From assembly GCA_028681335.1 (NCBI GenBank), contig JAQUIT010000004.1, positions 62,001-126,000 of the forward strand: a stretch of DNA of 64,000 nucleotides, written 5' to 3'. Position numbers and translations under genes: made by a program. Positions within the stretch are counted from its first letter, which is position 1. The number at the start of each line of letters is the position of its first letter. The notes under the pieces were generated by a model. The model worked only from the letters and a program-made list of their open reading frames with translations, searched no databases and had not been told where the DNA came from. This stretch comes from Desulfuromonadaceae bacterium (GTDB taxonomy: Bacteria > Desulfobacterota > Desulfuromonadia > Geobacterales > Pseudopelobacteraceae). This document shows positions 1 through 8,448 of this stretch, one piece after another.

Positions 1-359
1 CGGTCTTCTGTCTGCCCGGCAACCCGGTCTCTACGATGGTGACGTTTGAAGAGTTCGCCAGGCCGGCATTACTGAAAATGATGGGGCACAAGCGGGTTAT
101 AAAGCCCCTCATCAAAGCGGTACTGCAGAATAGCGCGTCTAAAAAACCGGGCAAGATCAACTTTCTGCGCGTCAAACTTGTATCTTCAGAAGGCAGATAT
201 CTGGCATACAGCTCTGGCGACCAGAACACCGGGATACTCAAAACCATGCTCATGGCAGACGCCATGGCGGTCCTTCCCGCCAACCGCACCACCTTCTCGG
301 CTGGTGAAGAGGTGGATGTCCACATTCTCTCCGGCAATGTCGGGATGCTTGAAGAGTAG
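1..359 (+). CDS. moeA: Molybdopterin molybdenumtransferase MoeA, C-terminal part (5' end outside window)
   Basis: MoeA inserts molybdate into adenylylated molybdopterin in the cytoplasm. The reading frame is open from the window edge (codons from base 3). It begins with the family motif LPGNPVS, which lies at the end of the catalytic MoCF domain. The rest is the small C-terminal MoeA domain IV (about 100 residues, beta-barrel-like, ending in the TAG at 357). moaC starts 30 bp downstream and a mog-mobB fusion follows, so this is a molybdenum cofactor operon. The start and the N-terminal domains are not in the window. The motif and the neighbours agree, so the identification is secure. Confidence 0.93.
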   Translation, partial: VFCLPGNPVSTMVTFEEFARPALLKMMGHKRVIKPLIKAVLQNSASKKPGKINFLRVKLVSSEGRYLAYSSGDQNTGILKTMLMADAMAVLPANRTTFSAGEEVDVHILSGNVGMLEE

Positions 360-389
360 AAACAACAGATACTGATCTGGAGGTAGGAA

Positions 390-863
390 ATGTCATTTAA
401 TCACTTTGACGAAAAGGGACAGGCCATAATGGTCGACGTCAGTGCGAAGCAACCGACCCTGCGCATCGCACGGGCCGCGGCAACCGTCAATCTCAAGACA
501 GAGACCCTGGCGGCAATTCTGGATGGTGGCATCAGCAAGGGGGACGTTCTTGGTGTGGCAAGGATCGCCGGAATCGCCGCAGCCAAGAAGACCGCAGACT
601 TGATCCCGCTCTCCCATCCCCTTGCCATCCATAACGTCGCGGTGGAGTTCAAGGCAGACCGCTTGACCGGCACGATCATTATAGAAGCGACCGTAAAAGC
701 CTTTGAACGCACCGGTGTGGAGATGGAGGCGATGACAGCCGCAGCGGTGACTGCTCTTACCATCTATGACATGTGCAAGGGAGCCGATAAATCGATCACC
801 ATCAGTGATATCAGCCTCCTCTACAAAGAAGGCGGCAAGAGCGGCATCTACGAAAAAAAATGA
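390..863 (+). CDS. moaC: Cyclic pyranopterin monophosphate synthase MoaC
   Basis: MoaC converts the MoaA product (3',8-cyclo-GTP) to cyclic pyranopterin monophosphate, an early step of molybdenum cofactor synthesis. The product has 157 residues, normal for the family. It carries the hallmark stretches MVDVSAK near the N-terminus, IPLSHPL around residue 72 and the GVEMEAMTAA segment around residue 110 that forms the active site in the hexamer. A strong ribosome site (GGAGG) lies about 7 bases before the ATG. Its stop overlaps an in-frame ATG of the next gene, which suggests translational coupling with mog-mobB. Confidence 0.96.
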   Translation: MSFNHFDEKGQAIMVDVSAKQPTLRIARAAATVNLKTETLAAILDGGISKGDVLGVARIAGIAAAKKTADLIPLSHPLAIHNVAVEFKADRLTGTIIIEATVKAFERTGVEMEAMTAAAVTALTIYDMCKGADKSITISDISLLYKEGGKSGIYEKK

Positions 864-883
864 AACATGAGAGGGGTTTATCC

Positions 884-1888
884 ATGAAAGTTGCCATTTT
901 AACGTTAAGTGACAAGGGTTCTCGTGGCGAGCGTGTCGATGCCAGCGGCCCCGCACTCTCCACGTGGCTTGCTGAGTACTCCGCAGAGACTGTTCGAGCA
1001 GAAATCATCCCTGATGAAGCCGGGCTTATTGTCACCACACTCACGGAATGGGCCGATAGCGGGAAGTATGACCTGATCCTTACAACCGGCGGCACGGGAG
1101 TTTCCCCCCGCGATGTCACCCCGGATGCAACCATCAAGGTCGTTGAGAAGGTCATTCCCGGTTTTGGCGAGGTTATGCGGGCCAAGAGCCTCGAGAAGAC
1201 GCCCCATGCCATGATCTCCAGGGCCATTGCCGGAATACGCGGAAAGTGCCTGATCATCAACCTTCCCGGTAGCCCGAAGGGAGCGGTGGAGAACCTTGCT
1301 GCGGTATGGCCTGCAGTTCCGCACGCAGTTGCCAAGATCCAAGGGGATCAATCGGATTGCGCCGACACTCCGGCCAAGTCGCCAAAGAAGTTACCTGCTG
1401 TCTCGTTCGTGGCAAAATCAGGCACCGGCAAGACCACACTGCTGGAGCAGGTAATTGCAGAACTGAAAGCGCGTCATTACCGTGTCGGCGTCATCAAGCA
1501 CGACGCCCACAGATTCGACATCGACCACCCAGGAAAAGACAGTTACCGGATGGCCGCAGCAGGAGCCGACACGGTGCTCATCTCATCTCCGGAGAAGCTC
1601 GCAATGATAAAGACCCATGCAGCTTCTCCGCCCATTGGTCAGCTCATTGCGACCTATTTTTCCGATATGGACATAGTTCTGACCGAAGGTTTCAAACAGG
1701 GTGACCTGCTCAAAATAGAGGTACACCGGAGCGAGCGGAGCAGCACCCTCCTCTGTCGCGGGGAACAGAATGATCCGACCCTCATTGCGGTTGCCAGCGA
1801 CGCTCCTCTCGAGCTTGATGTTCCTCTTCTGGATCTGAACAATGCCCTAGAGGTCGCAGATTTTCTGGAGAGTTACTTCTTAAAATAA
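884..1888 (+). CDS. Fused molybdopterin adenylyltransferase (Mog/MoaB) and MobB GTP-binding adaptor
   Basis: The first 160 or so residues are a MoaB/Mog domain. They show TTGGTGVSPRDVTPDAT and NLPGSPKGA, which bind and adenylylate molybdopterin before metal insertion by MoeA. From about residue 170 the protein continues into a MobB domain with Walker A AKSGTGKTT and the MobB-type segment VGVIKHDAHRFDID. MobB supports attachment of GMP to the cofactor (bis-MGD) by MobA. I place the start at the ATG at 884, which has GAGGGG seven bases upstream. An upstream ATG at 860 overlaps the moaC stop but lacks a good ribosome site. The two enzymes are usually separate, so the fusion joins the adenylylation step with the guanylylation branch. 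Confidence in both domains is high. Confidence 0.9.
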   Translation: MKVAILTLSDKGSRGERVDASGPALSTWLAEYSAETVRAEIIPDEAGLIVTTLTEWADSGKYDLILTTGGTGVSPRDVTPDATIKVVEKVIPGFGEVMRAKSLEKTPHAMISRAIAGIRGKCLIINLPGSPKGAVENLAAVWPAVPHAVAKIQGDQSDCADTPAKSPKKLPAVSFVAKSGTGKTTLLEQVIAELKARHYRVGVIKHDAHRFDIDHPGKDSYRMAAAGADTVLISSPEKLAMIKTHAASPPIGQLIATYFSDMDIVLTEGFKQGDLLKIEVHRSERSSTLLCRGEQNDPTLIAVASDAPLELDVPLLDLNNALEVADFLESYFLK

Positions 1889-1910
1889 CGGCACATGTTT
1901 ATGTGCCAAA

Positions 1911-1953
1911 AAAGGGCCCGCTGATTCTGTAGTAACGAATCAACGGGCCCTTT
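1911..1953. terminator. Bidirectional terminator between convergent mog-mobB and znuB
   Basis: A 17-bp stem with one mismatch (1911-1927 with 1937-1953, GGGCCC core) is flanked by A and T runs on both sides, so it can stop both converging operons. A second, perfect 7-bp hairpin (GGCACAT/ATGTGCC, 1890-1907) lies directly after the mog-mobB stop and is followed by six A residues. Confidence 0.85.
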
Positions 1954-2000
1954 CTGTTTGCACTGAAGCCACACGCCACACCAGCACTCTACTACCGGTT

Positions 2001-2834
2001 TCAGTTACTGTTTTTAGGGTAGATGATCCGGCGAACGACACATGCGACGGCAAAAAAGAGCAGATTAACCATGACGATTGAGGCACTGGCAGGCAGGTTT
2101 GACATGATTGAAATAATAATACCGATGATGACCGAACTGCACCCCTGAAGCGCAGCCAGAACAATACAGACCTTGAAGCCGCGCGCCAGCTGGAGGGCGG
2201 ATGCTGCAGGAACAATCAGCATTGACGAAATCAGCATGATGCCGACCAGTTTCATCGCCAGCACCACCGACAGCGCAGTCAATAGCACCAGAATGGCATT
2301 GATGTACGAAGTTCGTATTCCCGAGACCTTGGCCAACTCGTCACTGAAGGAAATTGCAAACAGTTCGTGATAATAGAGCGTCAACAGCAACATGACTCCG
2401 AAGCAGAGCAGTGCCGCAATAACAACCTCTTCACTGCGTATCGAAAGAATATTACCGAACAGATAACTGAGCAGATCAACGTTGTATCCCCCCCCCACAC
2501 TTGCCAGGATGATCCCGACGGAAATCCCGAGGGCAGATACCAGGCCGATAGCGGCATCGCCACTCAGCCTCCCCTTCTCGGTCAGCTTGAGGATGCCGAG
2601 AGAGGCCAACATGACGATTGGTGCCGACACCAGCAACGACATGGCGGAGTAGAGCTTGAGAGCCAGGGCAATGGCGGTGCTGCCGAAAGTGACGTGCGCC
2701 AACCCGTCACCGATCAGTGACAGGCGCCTCAGGACGAGAAACACCCCCAGCACCGAACAGAGCAGAGCGATCAGGGTGCCGGCCAAAAGCGCCCTCTGAA
2801 TGAAGCCGTATGACAGAATTTCCAGTAGGTTCAT
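2001..2834 (-). CDS. znuB: Metal ABC transporter permease (ZnuB/MntB family)
   Basis: This is the integral membrane channel of a divalent metal importer, probably for zinc. It has about 277 residues and eight or so hydrophobic segments. The ABC-3 family loop LSLIGDGLAHVTFGSTAIAL contains the contact region for the ATPase. Two starts are possible. The ATG at 2834 begins two bases after the znuC stop codon and gives MNLLEIL; another ATG at 2852 overlaps the end of znuC. I prefer 2834 on family length. It is the last gene of a packed minus-strand series and is followed by the terminator at 1911-1953. Zinc is inferred from the histidine-rich partner ZnuA; manganese or iron cannot be excluded. Confidence 0.9.
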   Translation of the reverse strand: MNLLEILSYGFIQRALLAGTLIALLCSVLGVFLVLRRLSLIGDGLAHVTFGSTAIALALKLYSAMSLLVSAPIVMLASLGILKLTEKGRLSGDAAIGLVSALGISVGIILASVGGGYNVDLLSYLFGNILSIRSEEVVIAALLCFGVMLLLTLYYHELFAISFSDELAKVSGIRTSYINAILVLLTALSVVLAMKLVGIMLISSMLIVPAASALQLARGFKVCIVLAALQGCSSVIIGIIISIMSNLPASASIVMVNLLFFAVACVVRRIIYPKNSN

Positions 2835-2836
2835 AG

Positions 2837-3589
2837 TCAATGCCGATGACACATAAGATGTTGTGAATGTTCGCCAAACAGCGACGACATCTCCGGTGAG
2901 TGGCAGAATTCATCGAAACTGCCGTAAAAAAGTATCTTTTTGTCAAGATAGAGCATTTTTGAGGCGTGTTCTCCGATTGCACCGCTGTCATGGGTGACCA
3001 GTAGGACGGTGACGCCCCGCGAGCGGTTGATATCTGCTATCATTGCATAAAAACGGCCTCTTGTTTCCGGGTCGAGGGCGGCGGTAGGCTCATCCAGCAC
3101 AAGAAGTTCCGGATCGTTAACAATGGCGCGAGCGAGCAGCACACGCTGCAGCTGACCACCGGACAATTCACCTATCAGTTTATGCTTTAGATCCGAAACA
3201 CCTAATTCATCGAGTGTTAGGTCTATTTTTTGGTTATCGGAGCGATTCAACCGTTTTGGAAAACGCTTGAGCGACAGGAGACCAAGTCCTACCGTTTCAT
3301 GAACTGTTGCCGGAAAAACCGGATTGACCAGATGGAGGCTTTGCGGCAGATATCCTACTTTGTGCCAATCGCGAAAGCTTGAGAGAGAATGACCAAACAG
3401 CTGTGCAGACCCCTTGCTGATTGTCACCAGACCGAGCAACGCCTTGACCAGGGTGCTCTTCCCGGAACCATTCGGCCCGACGATGCCGACATAGTCGCCC
3501 CGCTCAACCTGAAAGGAGATATCCTCAAGGACACGCCCCTCACGATAGCTGCATGAGAGCAGCTGCGCCCTGACTATTTCCCCTGACAT
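2837..3589 (-). CDS. znuC: Metal ABC transporter ATP-binding protein
   Basis: This is the cytoplasmic ATPase that drives the ZnuB channel. The 250-residue product has Walker A GPNGSGKST (about residue 37), the signature LSGGQLQRVLLARAI, Walker B ELLVLDEPTAALD and the H-loop histidine in LLVTHDSG, so it should be catalytically competent. The ATG at 3589 has AAGGGT upstream and overlaps the 3' end of znuA by 16 bases. The order binding protein-ATPase-permease is typical for this transporter class. Confidence 0.93.
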   Translation of the reverse strand: MSGEIVRAQLLSCSYREGRVLEDISFQVERGDYVGIVGPNGSGKSTLVKALLGLVTISKGSAQLFGHSLSSFRDWHKVGYLPQSLHLVNPVFPATVHETVGLGLLSLKRFPKRLNRSDNQKIDLTLDELGVSDLKHKLIGELSGGQLQRVLLARAIVNDPELLVLDEPTAALDPETRGRFYAMIADINRSRGVTVLLVTHDSGAIGEHASKMLYLDKKILFYGSFDEFCHSPEMSSLFGEHSQHLMCHRH

Positions 3590-4542
3590 TGAAGACCCTT
3601 CTGCAGTTGCACCAGATTACGCTCCATCAGATCAAAAAAAGTAACATTTTTTGCCTGATCATCCCGTGACAGATTATGCGCTCCGTGAAGCATCAAGACT
3701 CCAACGCCGGCTTCCTGGGCCAACGTTTCCGTCAGGCGGGGCGACAACAGCTCTTCGGCAAAGAGATAGTTACTGCCGGATGATTTGATCTCTCGAACAA
3801 GTGCGGCCATGCGCTCAGCCGAAGGTTCAGAATCGGATGAGACACCACTGAGCGCGTGATACTCCAGATTGTAGCGACGAGCCAGATAGCCAAAGGTATA
3901 ATGGCCGCCATGCAGAAGCGTTCTGTTTGCACAGGAGGAAAGACCTTTCCGGTAGCGCACGTCAAGTGCATCCAGCCTTTTTTTAAGGGCTTCTGCATTT
4001 TGACGATACACAGCAGCGTTGCCCGGATCAGCGGCGACAAATCCGTCGAGGATCGTATCCACCATAAGCGCTGCATTAGCAAAATCGAGCCAGATATGCG
4101 GATCCATGCCTTTCTGATCATGCTTGTGACCACCGGCTTCACGAGCACCGTGCTCATGCTCATGACTCCCACCAGGCTGGTATGGAACCCGCTCTCCGGC
4201 GTTGACAACCCGCAGAGAACGGCTGTCGATTCCGCTGACGATTTTTTCCGCCCATGGTTCCATGTATTTACTCGTATAGATAAACAGACCGGCCCGGCTG
4301 ATCCTGATCATATCTTCCGGCCTTGGCTCGAATGAATGCGGTTCGACCCCCGGCGGCAGCAGCATGGTAACCTGCGCCTTGTCCCCGCCAATAGTGCGGG
4401 CAAAGTCATAGAGCGGAAACAGCGTCGTGACCACCTGCAAACCGGCAACCGGCGCAACTTCCGCCTGTTGCTTGCACCCGGCAGAAAAGAGCGATGCACC
4501 AGCTAAGATAAAGACAAGAATAACGCTTAGTGCAGTTTTCAT
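3574..4542 (-). CDS. znuA: Metal-binding lipoprotein ZnuA-like, histidine-rich
   Basis: This is the periplasmic substrate-binding protein of the metal importer. The N-terminal lipobox (hydrophobic stretch then FSAGC, Cys at about residue 22) predicts a lipid-anchored protein. The cluster A-1 fold is shown by TTLFPLYDFARTIGG, PPGVEPHSFEPRPEDM and MDPHIWLDF, which hold the metal-binding histidines. Between them lies a His/Asp/Glu-rich loop (about residues 127-146, with HEHEH and HKHD), the usual mark of zinc-type proteins. Its ATG overlaps the stop of cvfB by four bases (ATGA), so it is translated from the same message. I saw no palindromic Zur/Fur-like box in front of it, and none could fit inside the overlapping coding sequence without altering it. 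Confidence 0.92.
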   Translation of the reverse strand: MKTALSVILVFILAGASLFSAGCKQQAEVAPVAGLQVVTTLFPLYDFARTIGGDKAQVTMLLPPGVEPHSFEPRPEDMIRISRAGLFIYTSKYMEPWAEKIVSGIDSRSLRVVNAGERVPYQPGGSHEHEHGAREAGGHKHDQKGMDPHIWLDFANAALMVDTILDGFVAADPGNAAVYRQNAEALKKRLDALDVRYRKGLSSCANRTLLHGGHYTFGYLARRYNLEYHALSGVSSDSEPSAERMAALVREIKSSGSNYLFAEELLSPRLTETLAQEAGVGVLMLHGAHNLSRDDQAKNVTFFDLMERNLVQLQKGLQCQGK

Positions 4543-5387
4543 GAAGCAACCTCTGCCTGCACACTACGCAAACTGATGCCGTCGGGAAGCATGGAGATAG
4601 CGCCCTCTTTATAAAGTCCCCCTACCGCTTTTTTAAAACTCTTTTTACTGAGTCGCAACCGTGTGGCAATCGCTTCGGGAGAACTTTTGTCGGTTAAGGG
4701 GAGAAATCCTCTGTTGGCAGCCAGGGCGTCCAGTATAATCTTACGGTCTTTGGCAGCATCCGTAGCTCCACCCTGGCGCAACGTCACGTCAACCTTACCA
4801 TCTTCCCTGATTTTTTTGACAAAGCCGCGCAGACGTTCGCCACAGGACGGTTTGACAACCAGTTCCGTATGAAAGATCAATCCGCCGAACGAGTTGTTAA
4901 TGACAACCTTGGCGCCGAGATCCGTGAGGGCATAAACTATCAATTCGACTTCATCACCTTCTGCCAGACTCTCATCCACCGGTCGGATAAATTTTTCAAG
5001 CTTGGCCGACGCCGCAATCCGGCCGCTCTCATGCAAAAAGACCCATACAAGAACCTGATCACCGCGCCTGACCGGTTCAATCTGTTCGCCGAACGGCAGC
5101 AGCAGATCCTTTTCCAGCCCCCAATCGAGAAATGAGCCGACTGTCGTTGCTTCCTTAACTTTAAGAAGTGCAAACTGACCAACAACCGCGCGTGGTCTTT
5201 TGGTGGTCGCCGTCAAACGGCCATCAGAATCCACGTAGACAAAAACGTCAAGAATGGTACCCGCCTCTGCCCCGTCTGGGACAAGGCGCAAGGGGAGAAG
5301 CACCTCACCCTCCTCGGTCTTGAATACGGCTCCGGATGCGGTAATGCGCGTCACAGAAAGTTTGTTGTAGTTACCTATAGTAAGCAT
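4539..5387 (-). CDS. CvfB-type S1-like RNA-binding protein
   Basis: The 282-residue protein resembles the CvfB/YitL family, made of several S1-like OB folds and a C-terminal winged helix. Visible are TGSFLDWGLEKDLLLPFGEQ-type S1 sequence at about residue 80, a second module around residue 150 (GAKVVINNSFGGLIFHTE) and a C-terminal winged-helix-like part (SPEAIATRLRLSKKSFKKAVGGL). CvfB proteins bind RNA and affect virulence or envelope genes in Gram-positive bacteria; the role here is unknown. I start at the ATG at 5387, which has GGGAG close upstream, rather than the longer frame from 5453 that would run into the preceding gene. It sits between the J-domain/LRR gene and znuA with almost no spacing. 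Confidence 0.82.
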   Translation of the reverse strand: MLTIGNYNKLSVTRITASGAVFKTEEGEVLLPLRLVPDGAEAGTILDVFVYVDSDGRLTATTKRPRAVVGQFALLKVKEATTVGSFLDWGLEKDLLLPFGEQIEPVRRGDQVLVWVFLHESGRIAASAKLEKFIRPVDESLAEGDEVELIVYALTDLGAKVVINNSFGGLIFHTELVVKPSCGERLRGFVKKIREDGKVDVTLRQGGATDAAKDRKIILDALAANRGFLPLTDKSSPEAIATRLRLSKKSFKKAVGGLYKEGAISMLPDGISLRSVQAEVAS

Positions 5388-5400
5388 GAGCTCTCCCTGT

Positions 5401-6726
5401 TCATTGATATCGCCACTTGAAGTTGACCGTTTTACACCCCGGCATAGCTCCACGGAACTGGTTAAACCCTTCCTCCGTGGCAGCCGTTCCGCTGCAGGTA
5501 AGCCATTTCAACCCGGGAATATCCGCCAGATTCAAAATCCCTTCGTCCCCTATGGCGGTATGATAGATTGACATTCTCTGTAATGACTCCAGCGGACGCA
5601 GCAGCGCAACGCCCTGGTCGCTTATCCTGGTATCGGAGAGGTAGAGCTCCTGCAAACCTGACAGATGAACGATATGGGAGAGGACGGTGTCATCGCAATT
5701 ATAAAGGAACAACGACTGGAGATCATCCGGCTGCAGCTCTTTAAGAAAGCTCGTATCCATATCCTCATCAGCTTTTATATCAAGACGCAACGATGTCCCG
5801 AGGAACACCTCTTTAGCTCCCCGCGCAATACCGATTTGCTGCCAGTCACGGAAATCAAGCGAAGATGATTTACGGATAAAGAGCGTGCCACAGTTGATTT
5901 CCGCTGGAAAACGAACAATACGTGTTTCAAGTGGGGCTCCATTCACTGCAGTCGGTTCACCGACCTCACCACGAACAGCTGAAAGGCGACGACGGATACG
6001 AGCTATATCCTGGTCTACGACAGCGGCCATATCCGCCAGTAGATCAACGCCATCGGCTACTGCATCAGCAACCCGCAGTTTGAAGTGGTAAATATCCGTC
6101 TGTTTCAGCTCATCGGTCTGACGGGCAACGGCATGGATATTTTGCCGTACAGCTGCAAGCTGACGAATGACACGCACAAGCTCAAGCGCGATATCCAACT
6201 CCGATCCGTAGGTGAGCGGAGCCTGTTCCCACTCACTCAAGAGGTCGATCAGCACCTGTCTGTTTCCTGTCTGATAGGCTTCATTGGCAAGCGCCATCAG
6301 CTCCTGTCTGCGCAGACATTCACTTTCGTCAGCGGCAAGATCGGGATGAACCGCTTTGGCCACGCCGCGATACAGGGACTTGAGACTGAGATTGGCTGCA
6401 TCCAGCGTACTTTCTTCATCATCGAGAAGATCTGTAGAGTGGTTGAAATGGGTGTGCGATGGTGACTGTTTCAGGGATTCGATTGATTCTTCTTCCGGCG
6501 TCTTACCCAAAAGTCCATTCAATTGCCACTCAAGATCTTCCAGGGTTTGAATACGGACACCCAGAACATCCTCATACACCTGTTCAAATGCTCTTATTTC
6601 AGACTTAAGGAGACTGTAATCCTGCTCATGCTGTTGAAGATCAGCTTTAACCCGGGCCAACTGCTGATATTTATGCTCCAGTTCGATCTCTTCAGGTGTT
6701 TTCAAACGATTCTTGAAGGGAGTCAT
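5401..6726 (-). CDS. Coiled-coil, J-domain-like and leucine-rich-repeat protein of unknown role
   Basis: The 441-residue protein has an unusual order of parts. Residues 10-85 are strongly helical and charged (coiled coil). Residues 112-160 look like a compact J domain with the HPD motif at 127-129 (VAKAVHPDLAAD), which in true J proteins stimulates DnaK/Hsp70. Residues 175-270 are helical. A beta-rich region follows, and from about residue 325 there are four leucine-rich-repeat units (for example LQELYLSDTRISDQGV). No signal peptide is seen, so it is probably cytoplasmic. It overlaps the hda-like gene by four bases and lies 13 bp before cvfB. I infer a co-chaperone or scaffold; no specific function can be assigned. 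Confidence 0.75.
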   Translation of the reverse strand: MTPFKNRLKTPEEIELEHKYQQLARVKADLQQHEQDYSLLKSEIRAFEQVYEDVLGVRIQTLEDLEWQLNGLLGKTPEEESIESLKQSPSHTHFNHSTDLLDDEESTLDAANLSLKSLYRGVAKAVHPDLAADESECLRRQELMALANEAYQTGNRQVLIDLLSEWEQAPLTYGSELDIALELVRVIRQLAAVRQNIHAVARQTDELKQTDIYHFKLRVADAVADGVDLLADMAAVVDQDIARIRRRLSAVRGEVGEPTAVNGAPLETRIVRFPAEINCGTLFIRKSSSLDFRDWQQIGIARGAKEVFLGTSLRLDIKADEDMDTSFLKELQPDDLQSLFLYNCDDTVLSHIVHLSGLQELYLSDTRISDQGVALLRPLESLQRMSIYHTAIGDEGILNLADIPGLKWLTCSGTAATEEGFNQFRGAMPGCKTVNFKWRYQ

Positions 6727-7415
6727 AGTACGCCACCCGCCAGAGTCAGCTCACGCACTTCCCGTGCAAGCGGCAGCGTGATACGCCGTTTTTCCGCCAT
6801 CGAAAAACGGTATAACTGATGAAAGCAGGTTATCAAAGCACCAACCTCGCGGCTTGTCGTCGCAAGTATATAGTCAACCACTTCGTCAGGTATCCTGATT
6901 TGATGATCGTCGGCTACCTTCTTGATAATCATCCTCCGGGAGGTATCATCAGACGTGTCCAGCCGTGCGACCAACCCCCAGAGCAGACGCGAAGTCAGAT
7001 GATCATCCATGGTGGATAATTCACGCGGCGGAACGGCACCGGCCATGGCAATCGTTCGTCCTGAGGTGTGAAATTCATTGAACAGCTGCCACAACGCCCT
7101 CCGCAGGTCAGGATCATCAGGCATAGCCTGCAAGTCATCCACAACCAACCCTGCGGCAGTAGAAAATGTAGACACAAGCTGTTCCGGGGAAATCTGATCA
7201 TGGAGAGAAAGATAAGGAAAACTGCTCCCTGCAATGGCCTTTAGCAGATGTGTTTTACCTGACCCTGACGGGCCATACAGATAAAGCAGACACTCGGAAT
7301 CAGCAGGGTCTGTTATCCTGAGTGCAAAGCGGAGCGCAGCTACGTTCCCCTCACAAGGGACAAAACTGTCAAAGCTGAAACTGGGGGAAACTGGAAATTC
7401 GAAGAACTGCTGCAT
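6723..7415 (-). CDS. DnaA/Hda-like AAA+ ATPase without a DNA-binding domain
   Basis: The 230-residue protein matches the AAA+ core of DnaA, with Walker A GPSGSGKTHLL (about residue 50), Walker B-like LVVDDLQ (about residue 92), and the sensor 1/arginine-finger region HLTSRLLWGLVARL. It ends before any DnaA domain IV helix-turn-helix would begin, as in Hda, which works with the sliding clamp to inactivate DnaA-ATP. Whether this protein regulates replication initiation here is an inference from the family; no clear N-terminal clamp-binding motif is certain, although QQFFEFP at residues 2-8 is similar to one. It is placed between ruvB and the J/LRR gene with minimal spacing. Confidence 0.82.
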   Translation of the reverse strand: MQQFFEFPVSPSFSFDSFVPCEGNVAALRFALRITDPADSECLLYLYGPSGSGKTHLLKAIAGSSFPYLSLHDQISPEQLVSTFSTAAGLVVDDLQAMPDDPDLRRALWQLFNEFHTSGRTIAMAGAVPPRELSTMDDHLTSRLLWGLVARLDTSDDTSRRMIIKKVADDHQIRIPDEVVDYILATTSREVGALITCFHQLYRFSMAEKRRITLPLAREVRELTLAGGVL

Positions 7416-7417
7416 AG

Positions 7418-8446
7418 CTAGAAAAGATTCGCCTGAGAGGATTCAGGCACTACACGATCAAAATGCAGATAGGCCGCACGCGTTGCCACTCTGCCACGCG
7501 GGGTGCGATTGATAAAACCGTTCTGGATAAGAAAAGGCTCGTAAACATCCTCGATAGTATCACTCTCTTCGCTGATTGCGGCAGCTATGGTGTCGAGACC
7601 AACAGGCCCCCCACCAAACTTGTCAATAATTGTCAGCAGAATCATACGGTCCATCTGATCAAACCCCATAGCGTCTATTTCAAGCAGCTTGAGAGTTTCC
7701 TTCACGACATCAAGAGTTATGACACCATCGGCGCGCACCTGGGCGTAGTCACGCACCCGGCGCAACAGGCGATTGGCAATCCTGGGGGTTCCCCGGCTGC
7801 GACGGGCCAGTTCGGCTGCGCCGCGTGGGTCAATTTCCATCCCTAAAATACCGGAGGAACGACAGATAATGGTGGAAAGCTCATCAAACGTGTAAAACTC
7901 CAGGCGTGATATGACTCCGAAACGATCACGGAGAGGCGAGGAGAGCAGTCCGGCCCTGGTAGTGGCCCCAACCAGAGTAAAACGCGGCAGATCCAGCTTG
8001 ATGGAGCGGGCGCTCGGCCCCTGGCCAATGATGATGTCGAGCTGGTAATCCTCCATTGCCGGGTACAGAATCTCCTCGACAACATGTGAAATCCGGTGAA
8101 TTTCGTCAATAAAGAGAACATCGTGCGGCTCAAGGTTGGTAAGAATGGCGGCCAGATCTCCGGGACGTTCAATAACCGGTCCGGAGGTGGACTTGATGTT
8201 CACCCCCATCTCACAGGCGATAATATTGGCCAGTGTCGTCTTGCCAAGCCCCGGCGGGCCATACAGCAGGACATGGTCGAGCGCCTCACTCCGCCCTTTT
8301 GCGGCATCGATGAAGAGACGCAGATTGCCTTTAATCTTTTCCTGGCCGATGTAGTCGTCAAAGGACCTGGGGCGCAACGTCGCGTCATACTGGGAATCAT
8401 CATCCCGTTTTTCCGGAGTAACTGTACGAATCGTACTTGAGTCCAT
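7418..8446 (-). CDS. ruvB: Holliday junction branch migration helicase RuvB
   Basis: RuvB is the hexameric AAA+ motor that moves Holliday junctions together with RuvA and passes them to RuvC. At about 342 residues it is of normal size. It has [12 protein letters not shown] at the N-terminus, Walker [10 protein letters not shown], Walker B FIDEIHR, sensor 1 [18 protein letters not shown] and the C-terminal winged helix ([14 protein letters not shown]). The hisS stop TAG and the ruvB start are practically joined: GTG at 8449 or ATG at 8446 could both serve. ruvA and ruvC are not in this window. Confidence 0.97.
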   Translation of the reverse strand: MDSSTIRTVTPEKRDDDSQYDATLRPRSFDDYIGQEKIKGNLRLFIDAAKGRSEALDHVLLYGPPGLGKTTLANIIACEMGVNIKSTSGPVIERPGDLAAILTNLEPHDVLFIDEIHRISHVVEEILYPAMEDYQLDIIIGQGPSARSIKLDLPRFTLVGATTRAGLLSSPLRDRFGVISRLEFYTFDELSTIICRSSGILGMEIDPRGAAELARRSRGTPRIANRLLRRVRDYAQVRADGVITLDVVKETLKLLEIDAMGFDQMDRMILLTIIDKFGGGPVGLDTIAAAISEESDTIEDVYEPFLIQNGFINRTPRGRVATRAAYLHFDRVVPESSQANLF

Positions 8447-8448
8447 CA

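Noticed and set aside
393-956. Long reverse-strand frames opposite moaC and mog-mobB (up to 187 codons)
   Set aside because: They lie wholly opposite clear cofactor-synthesis genes, have no motif and no ribosome site.
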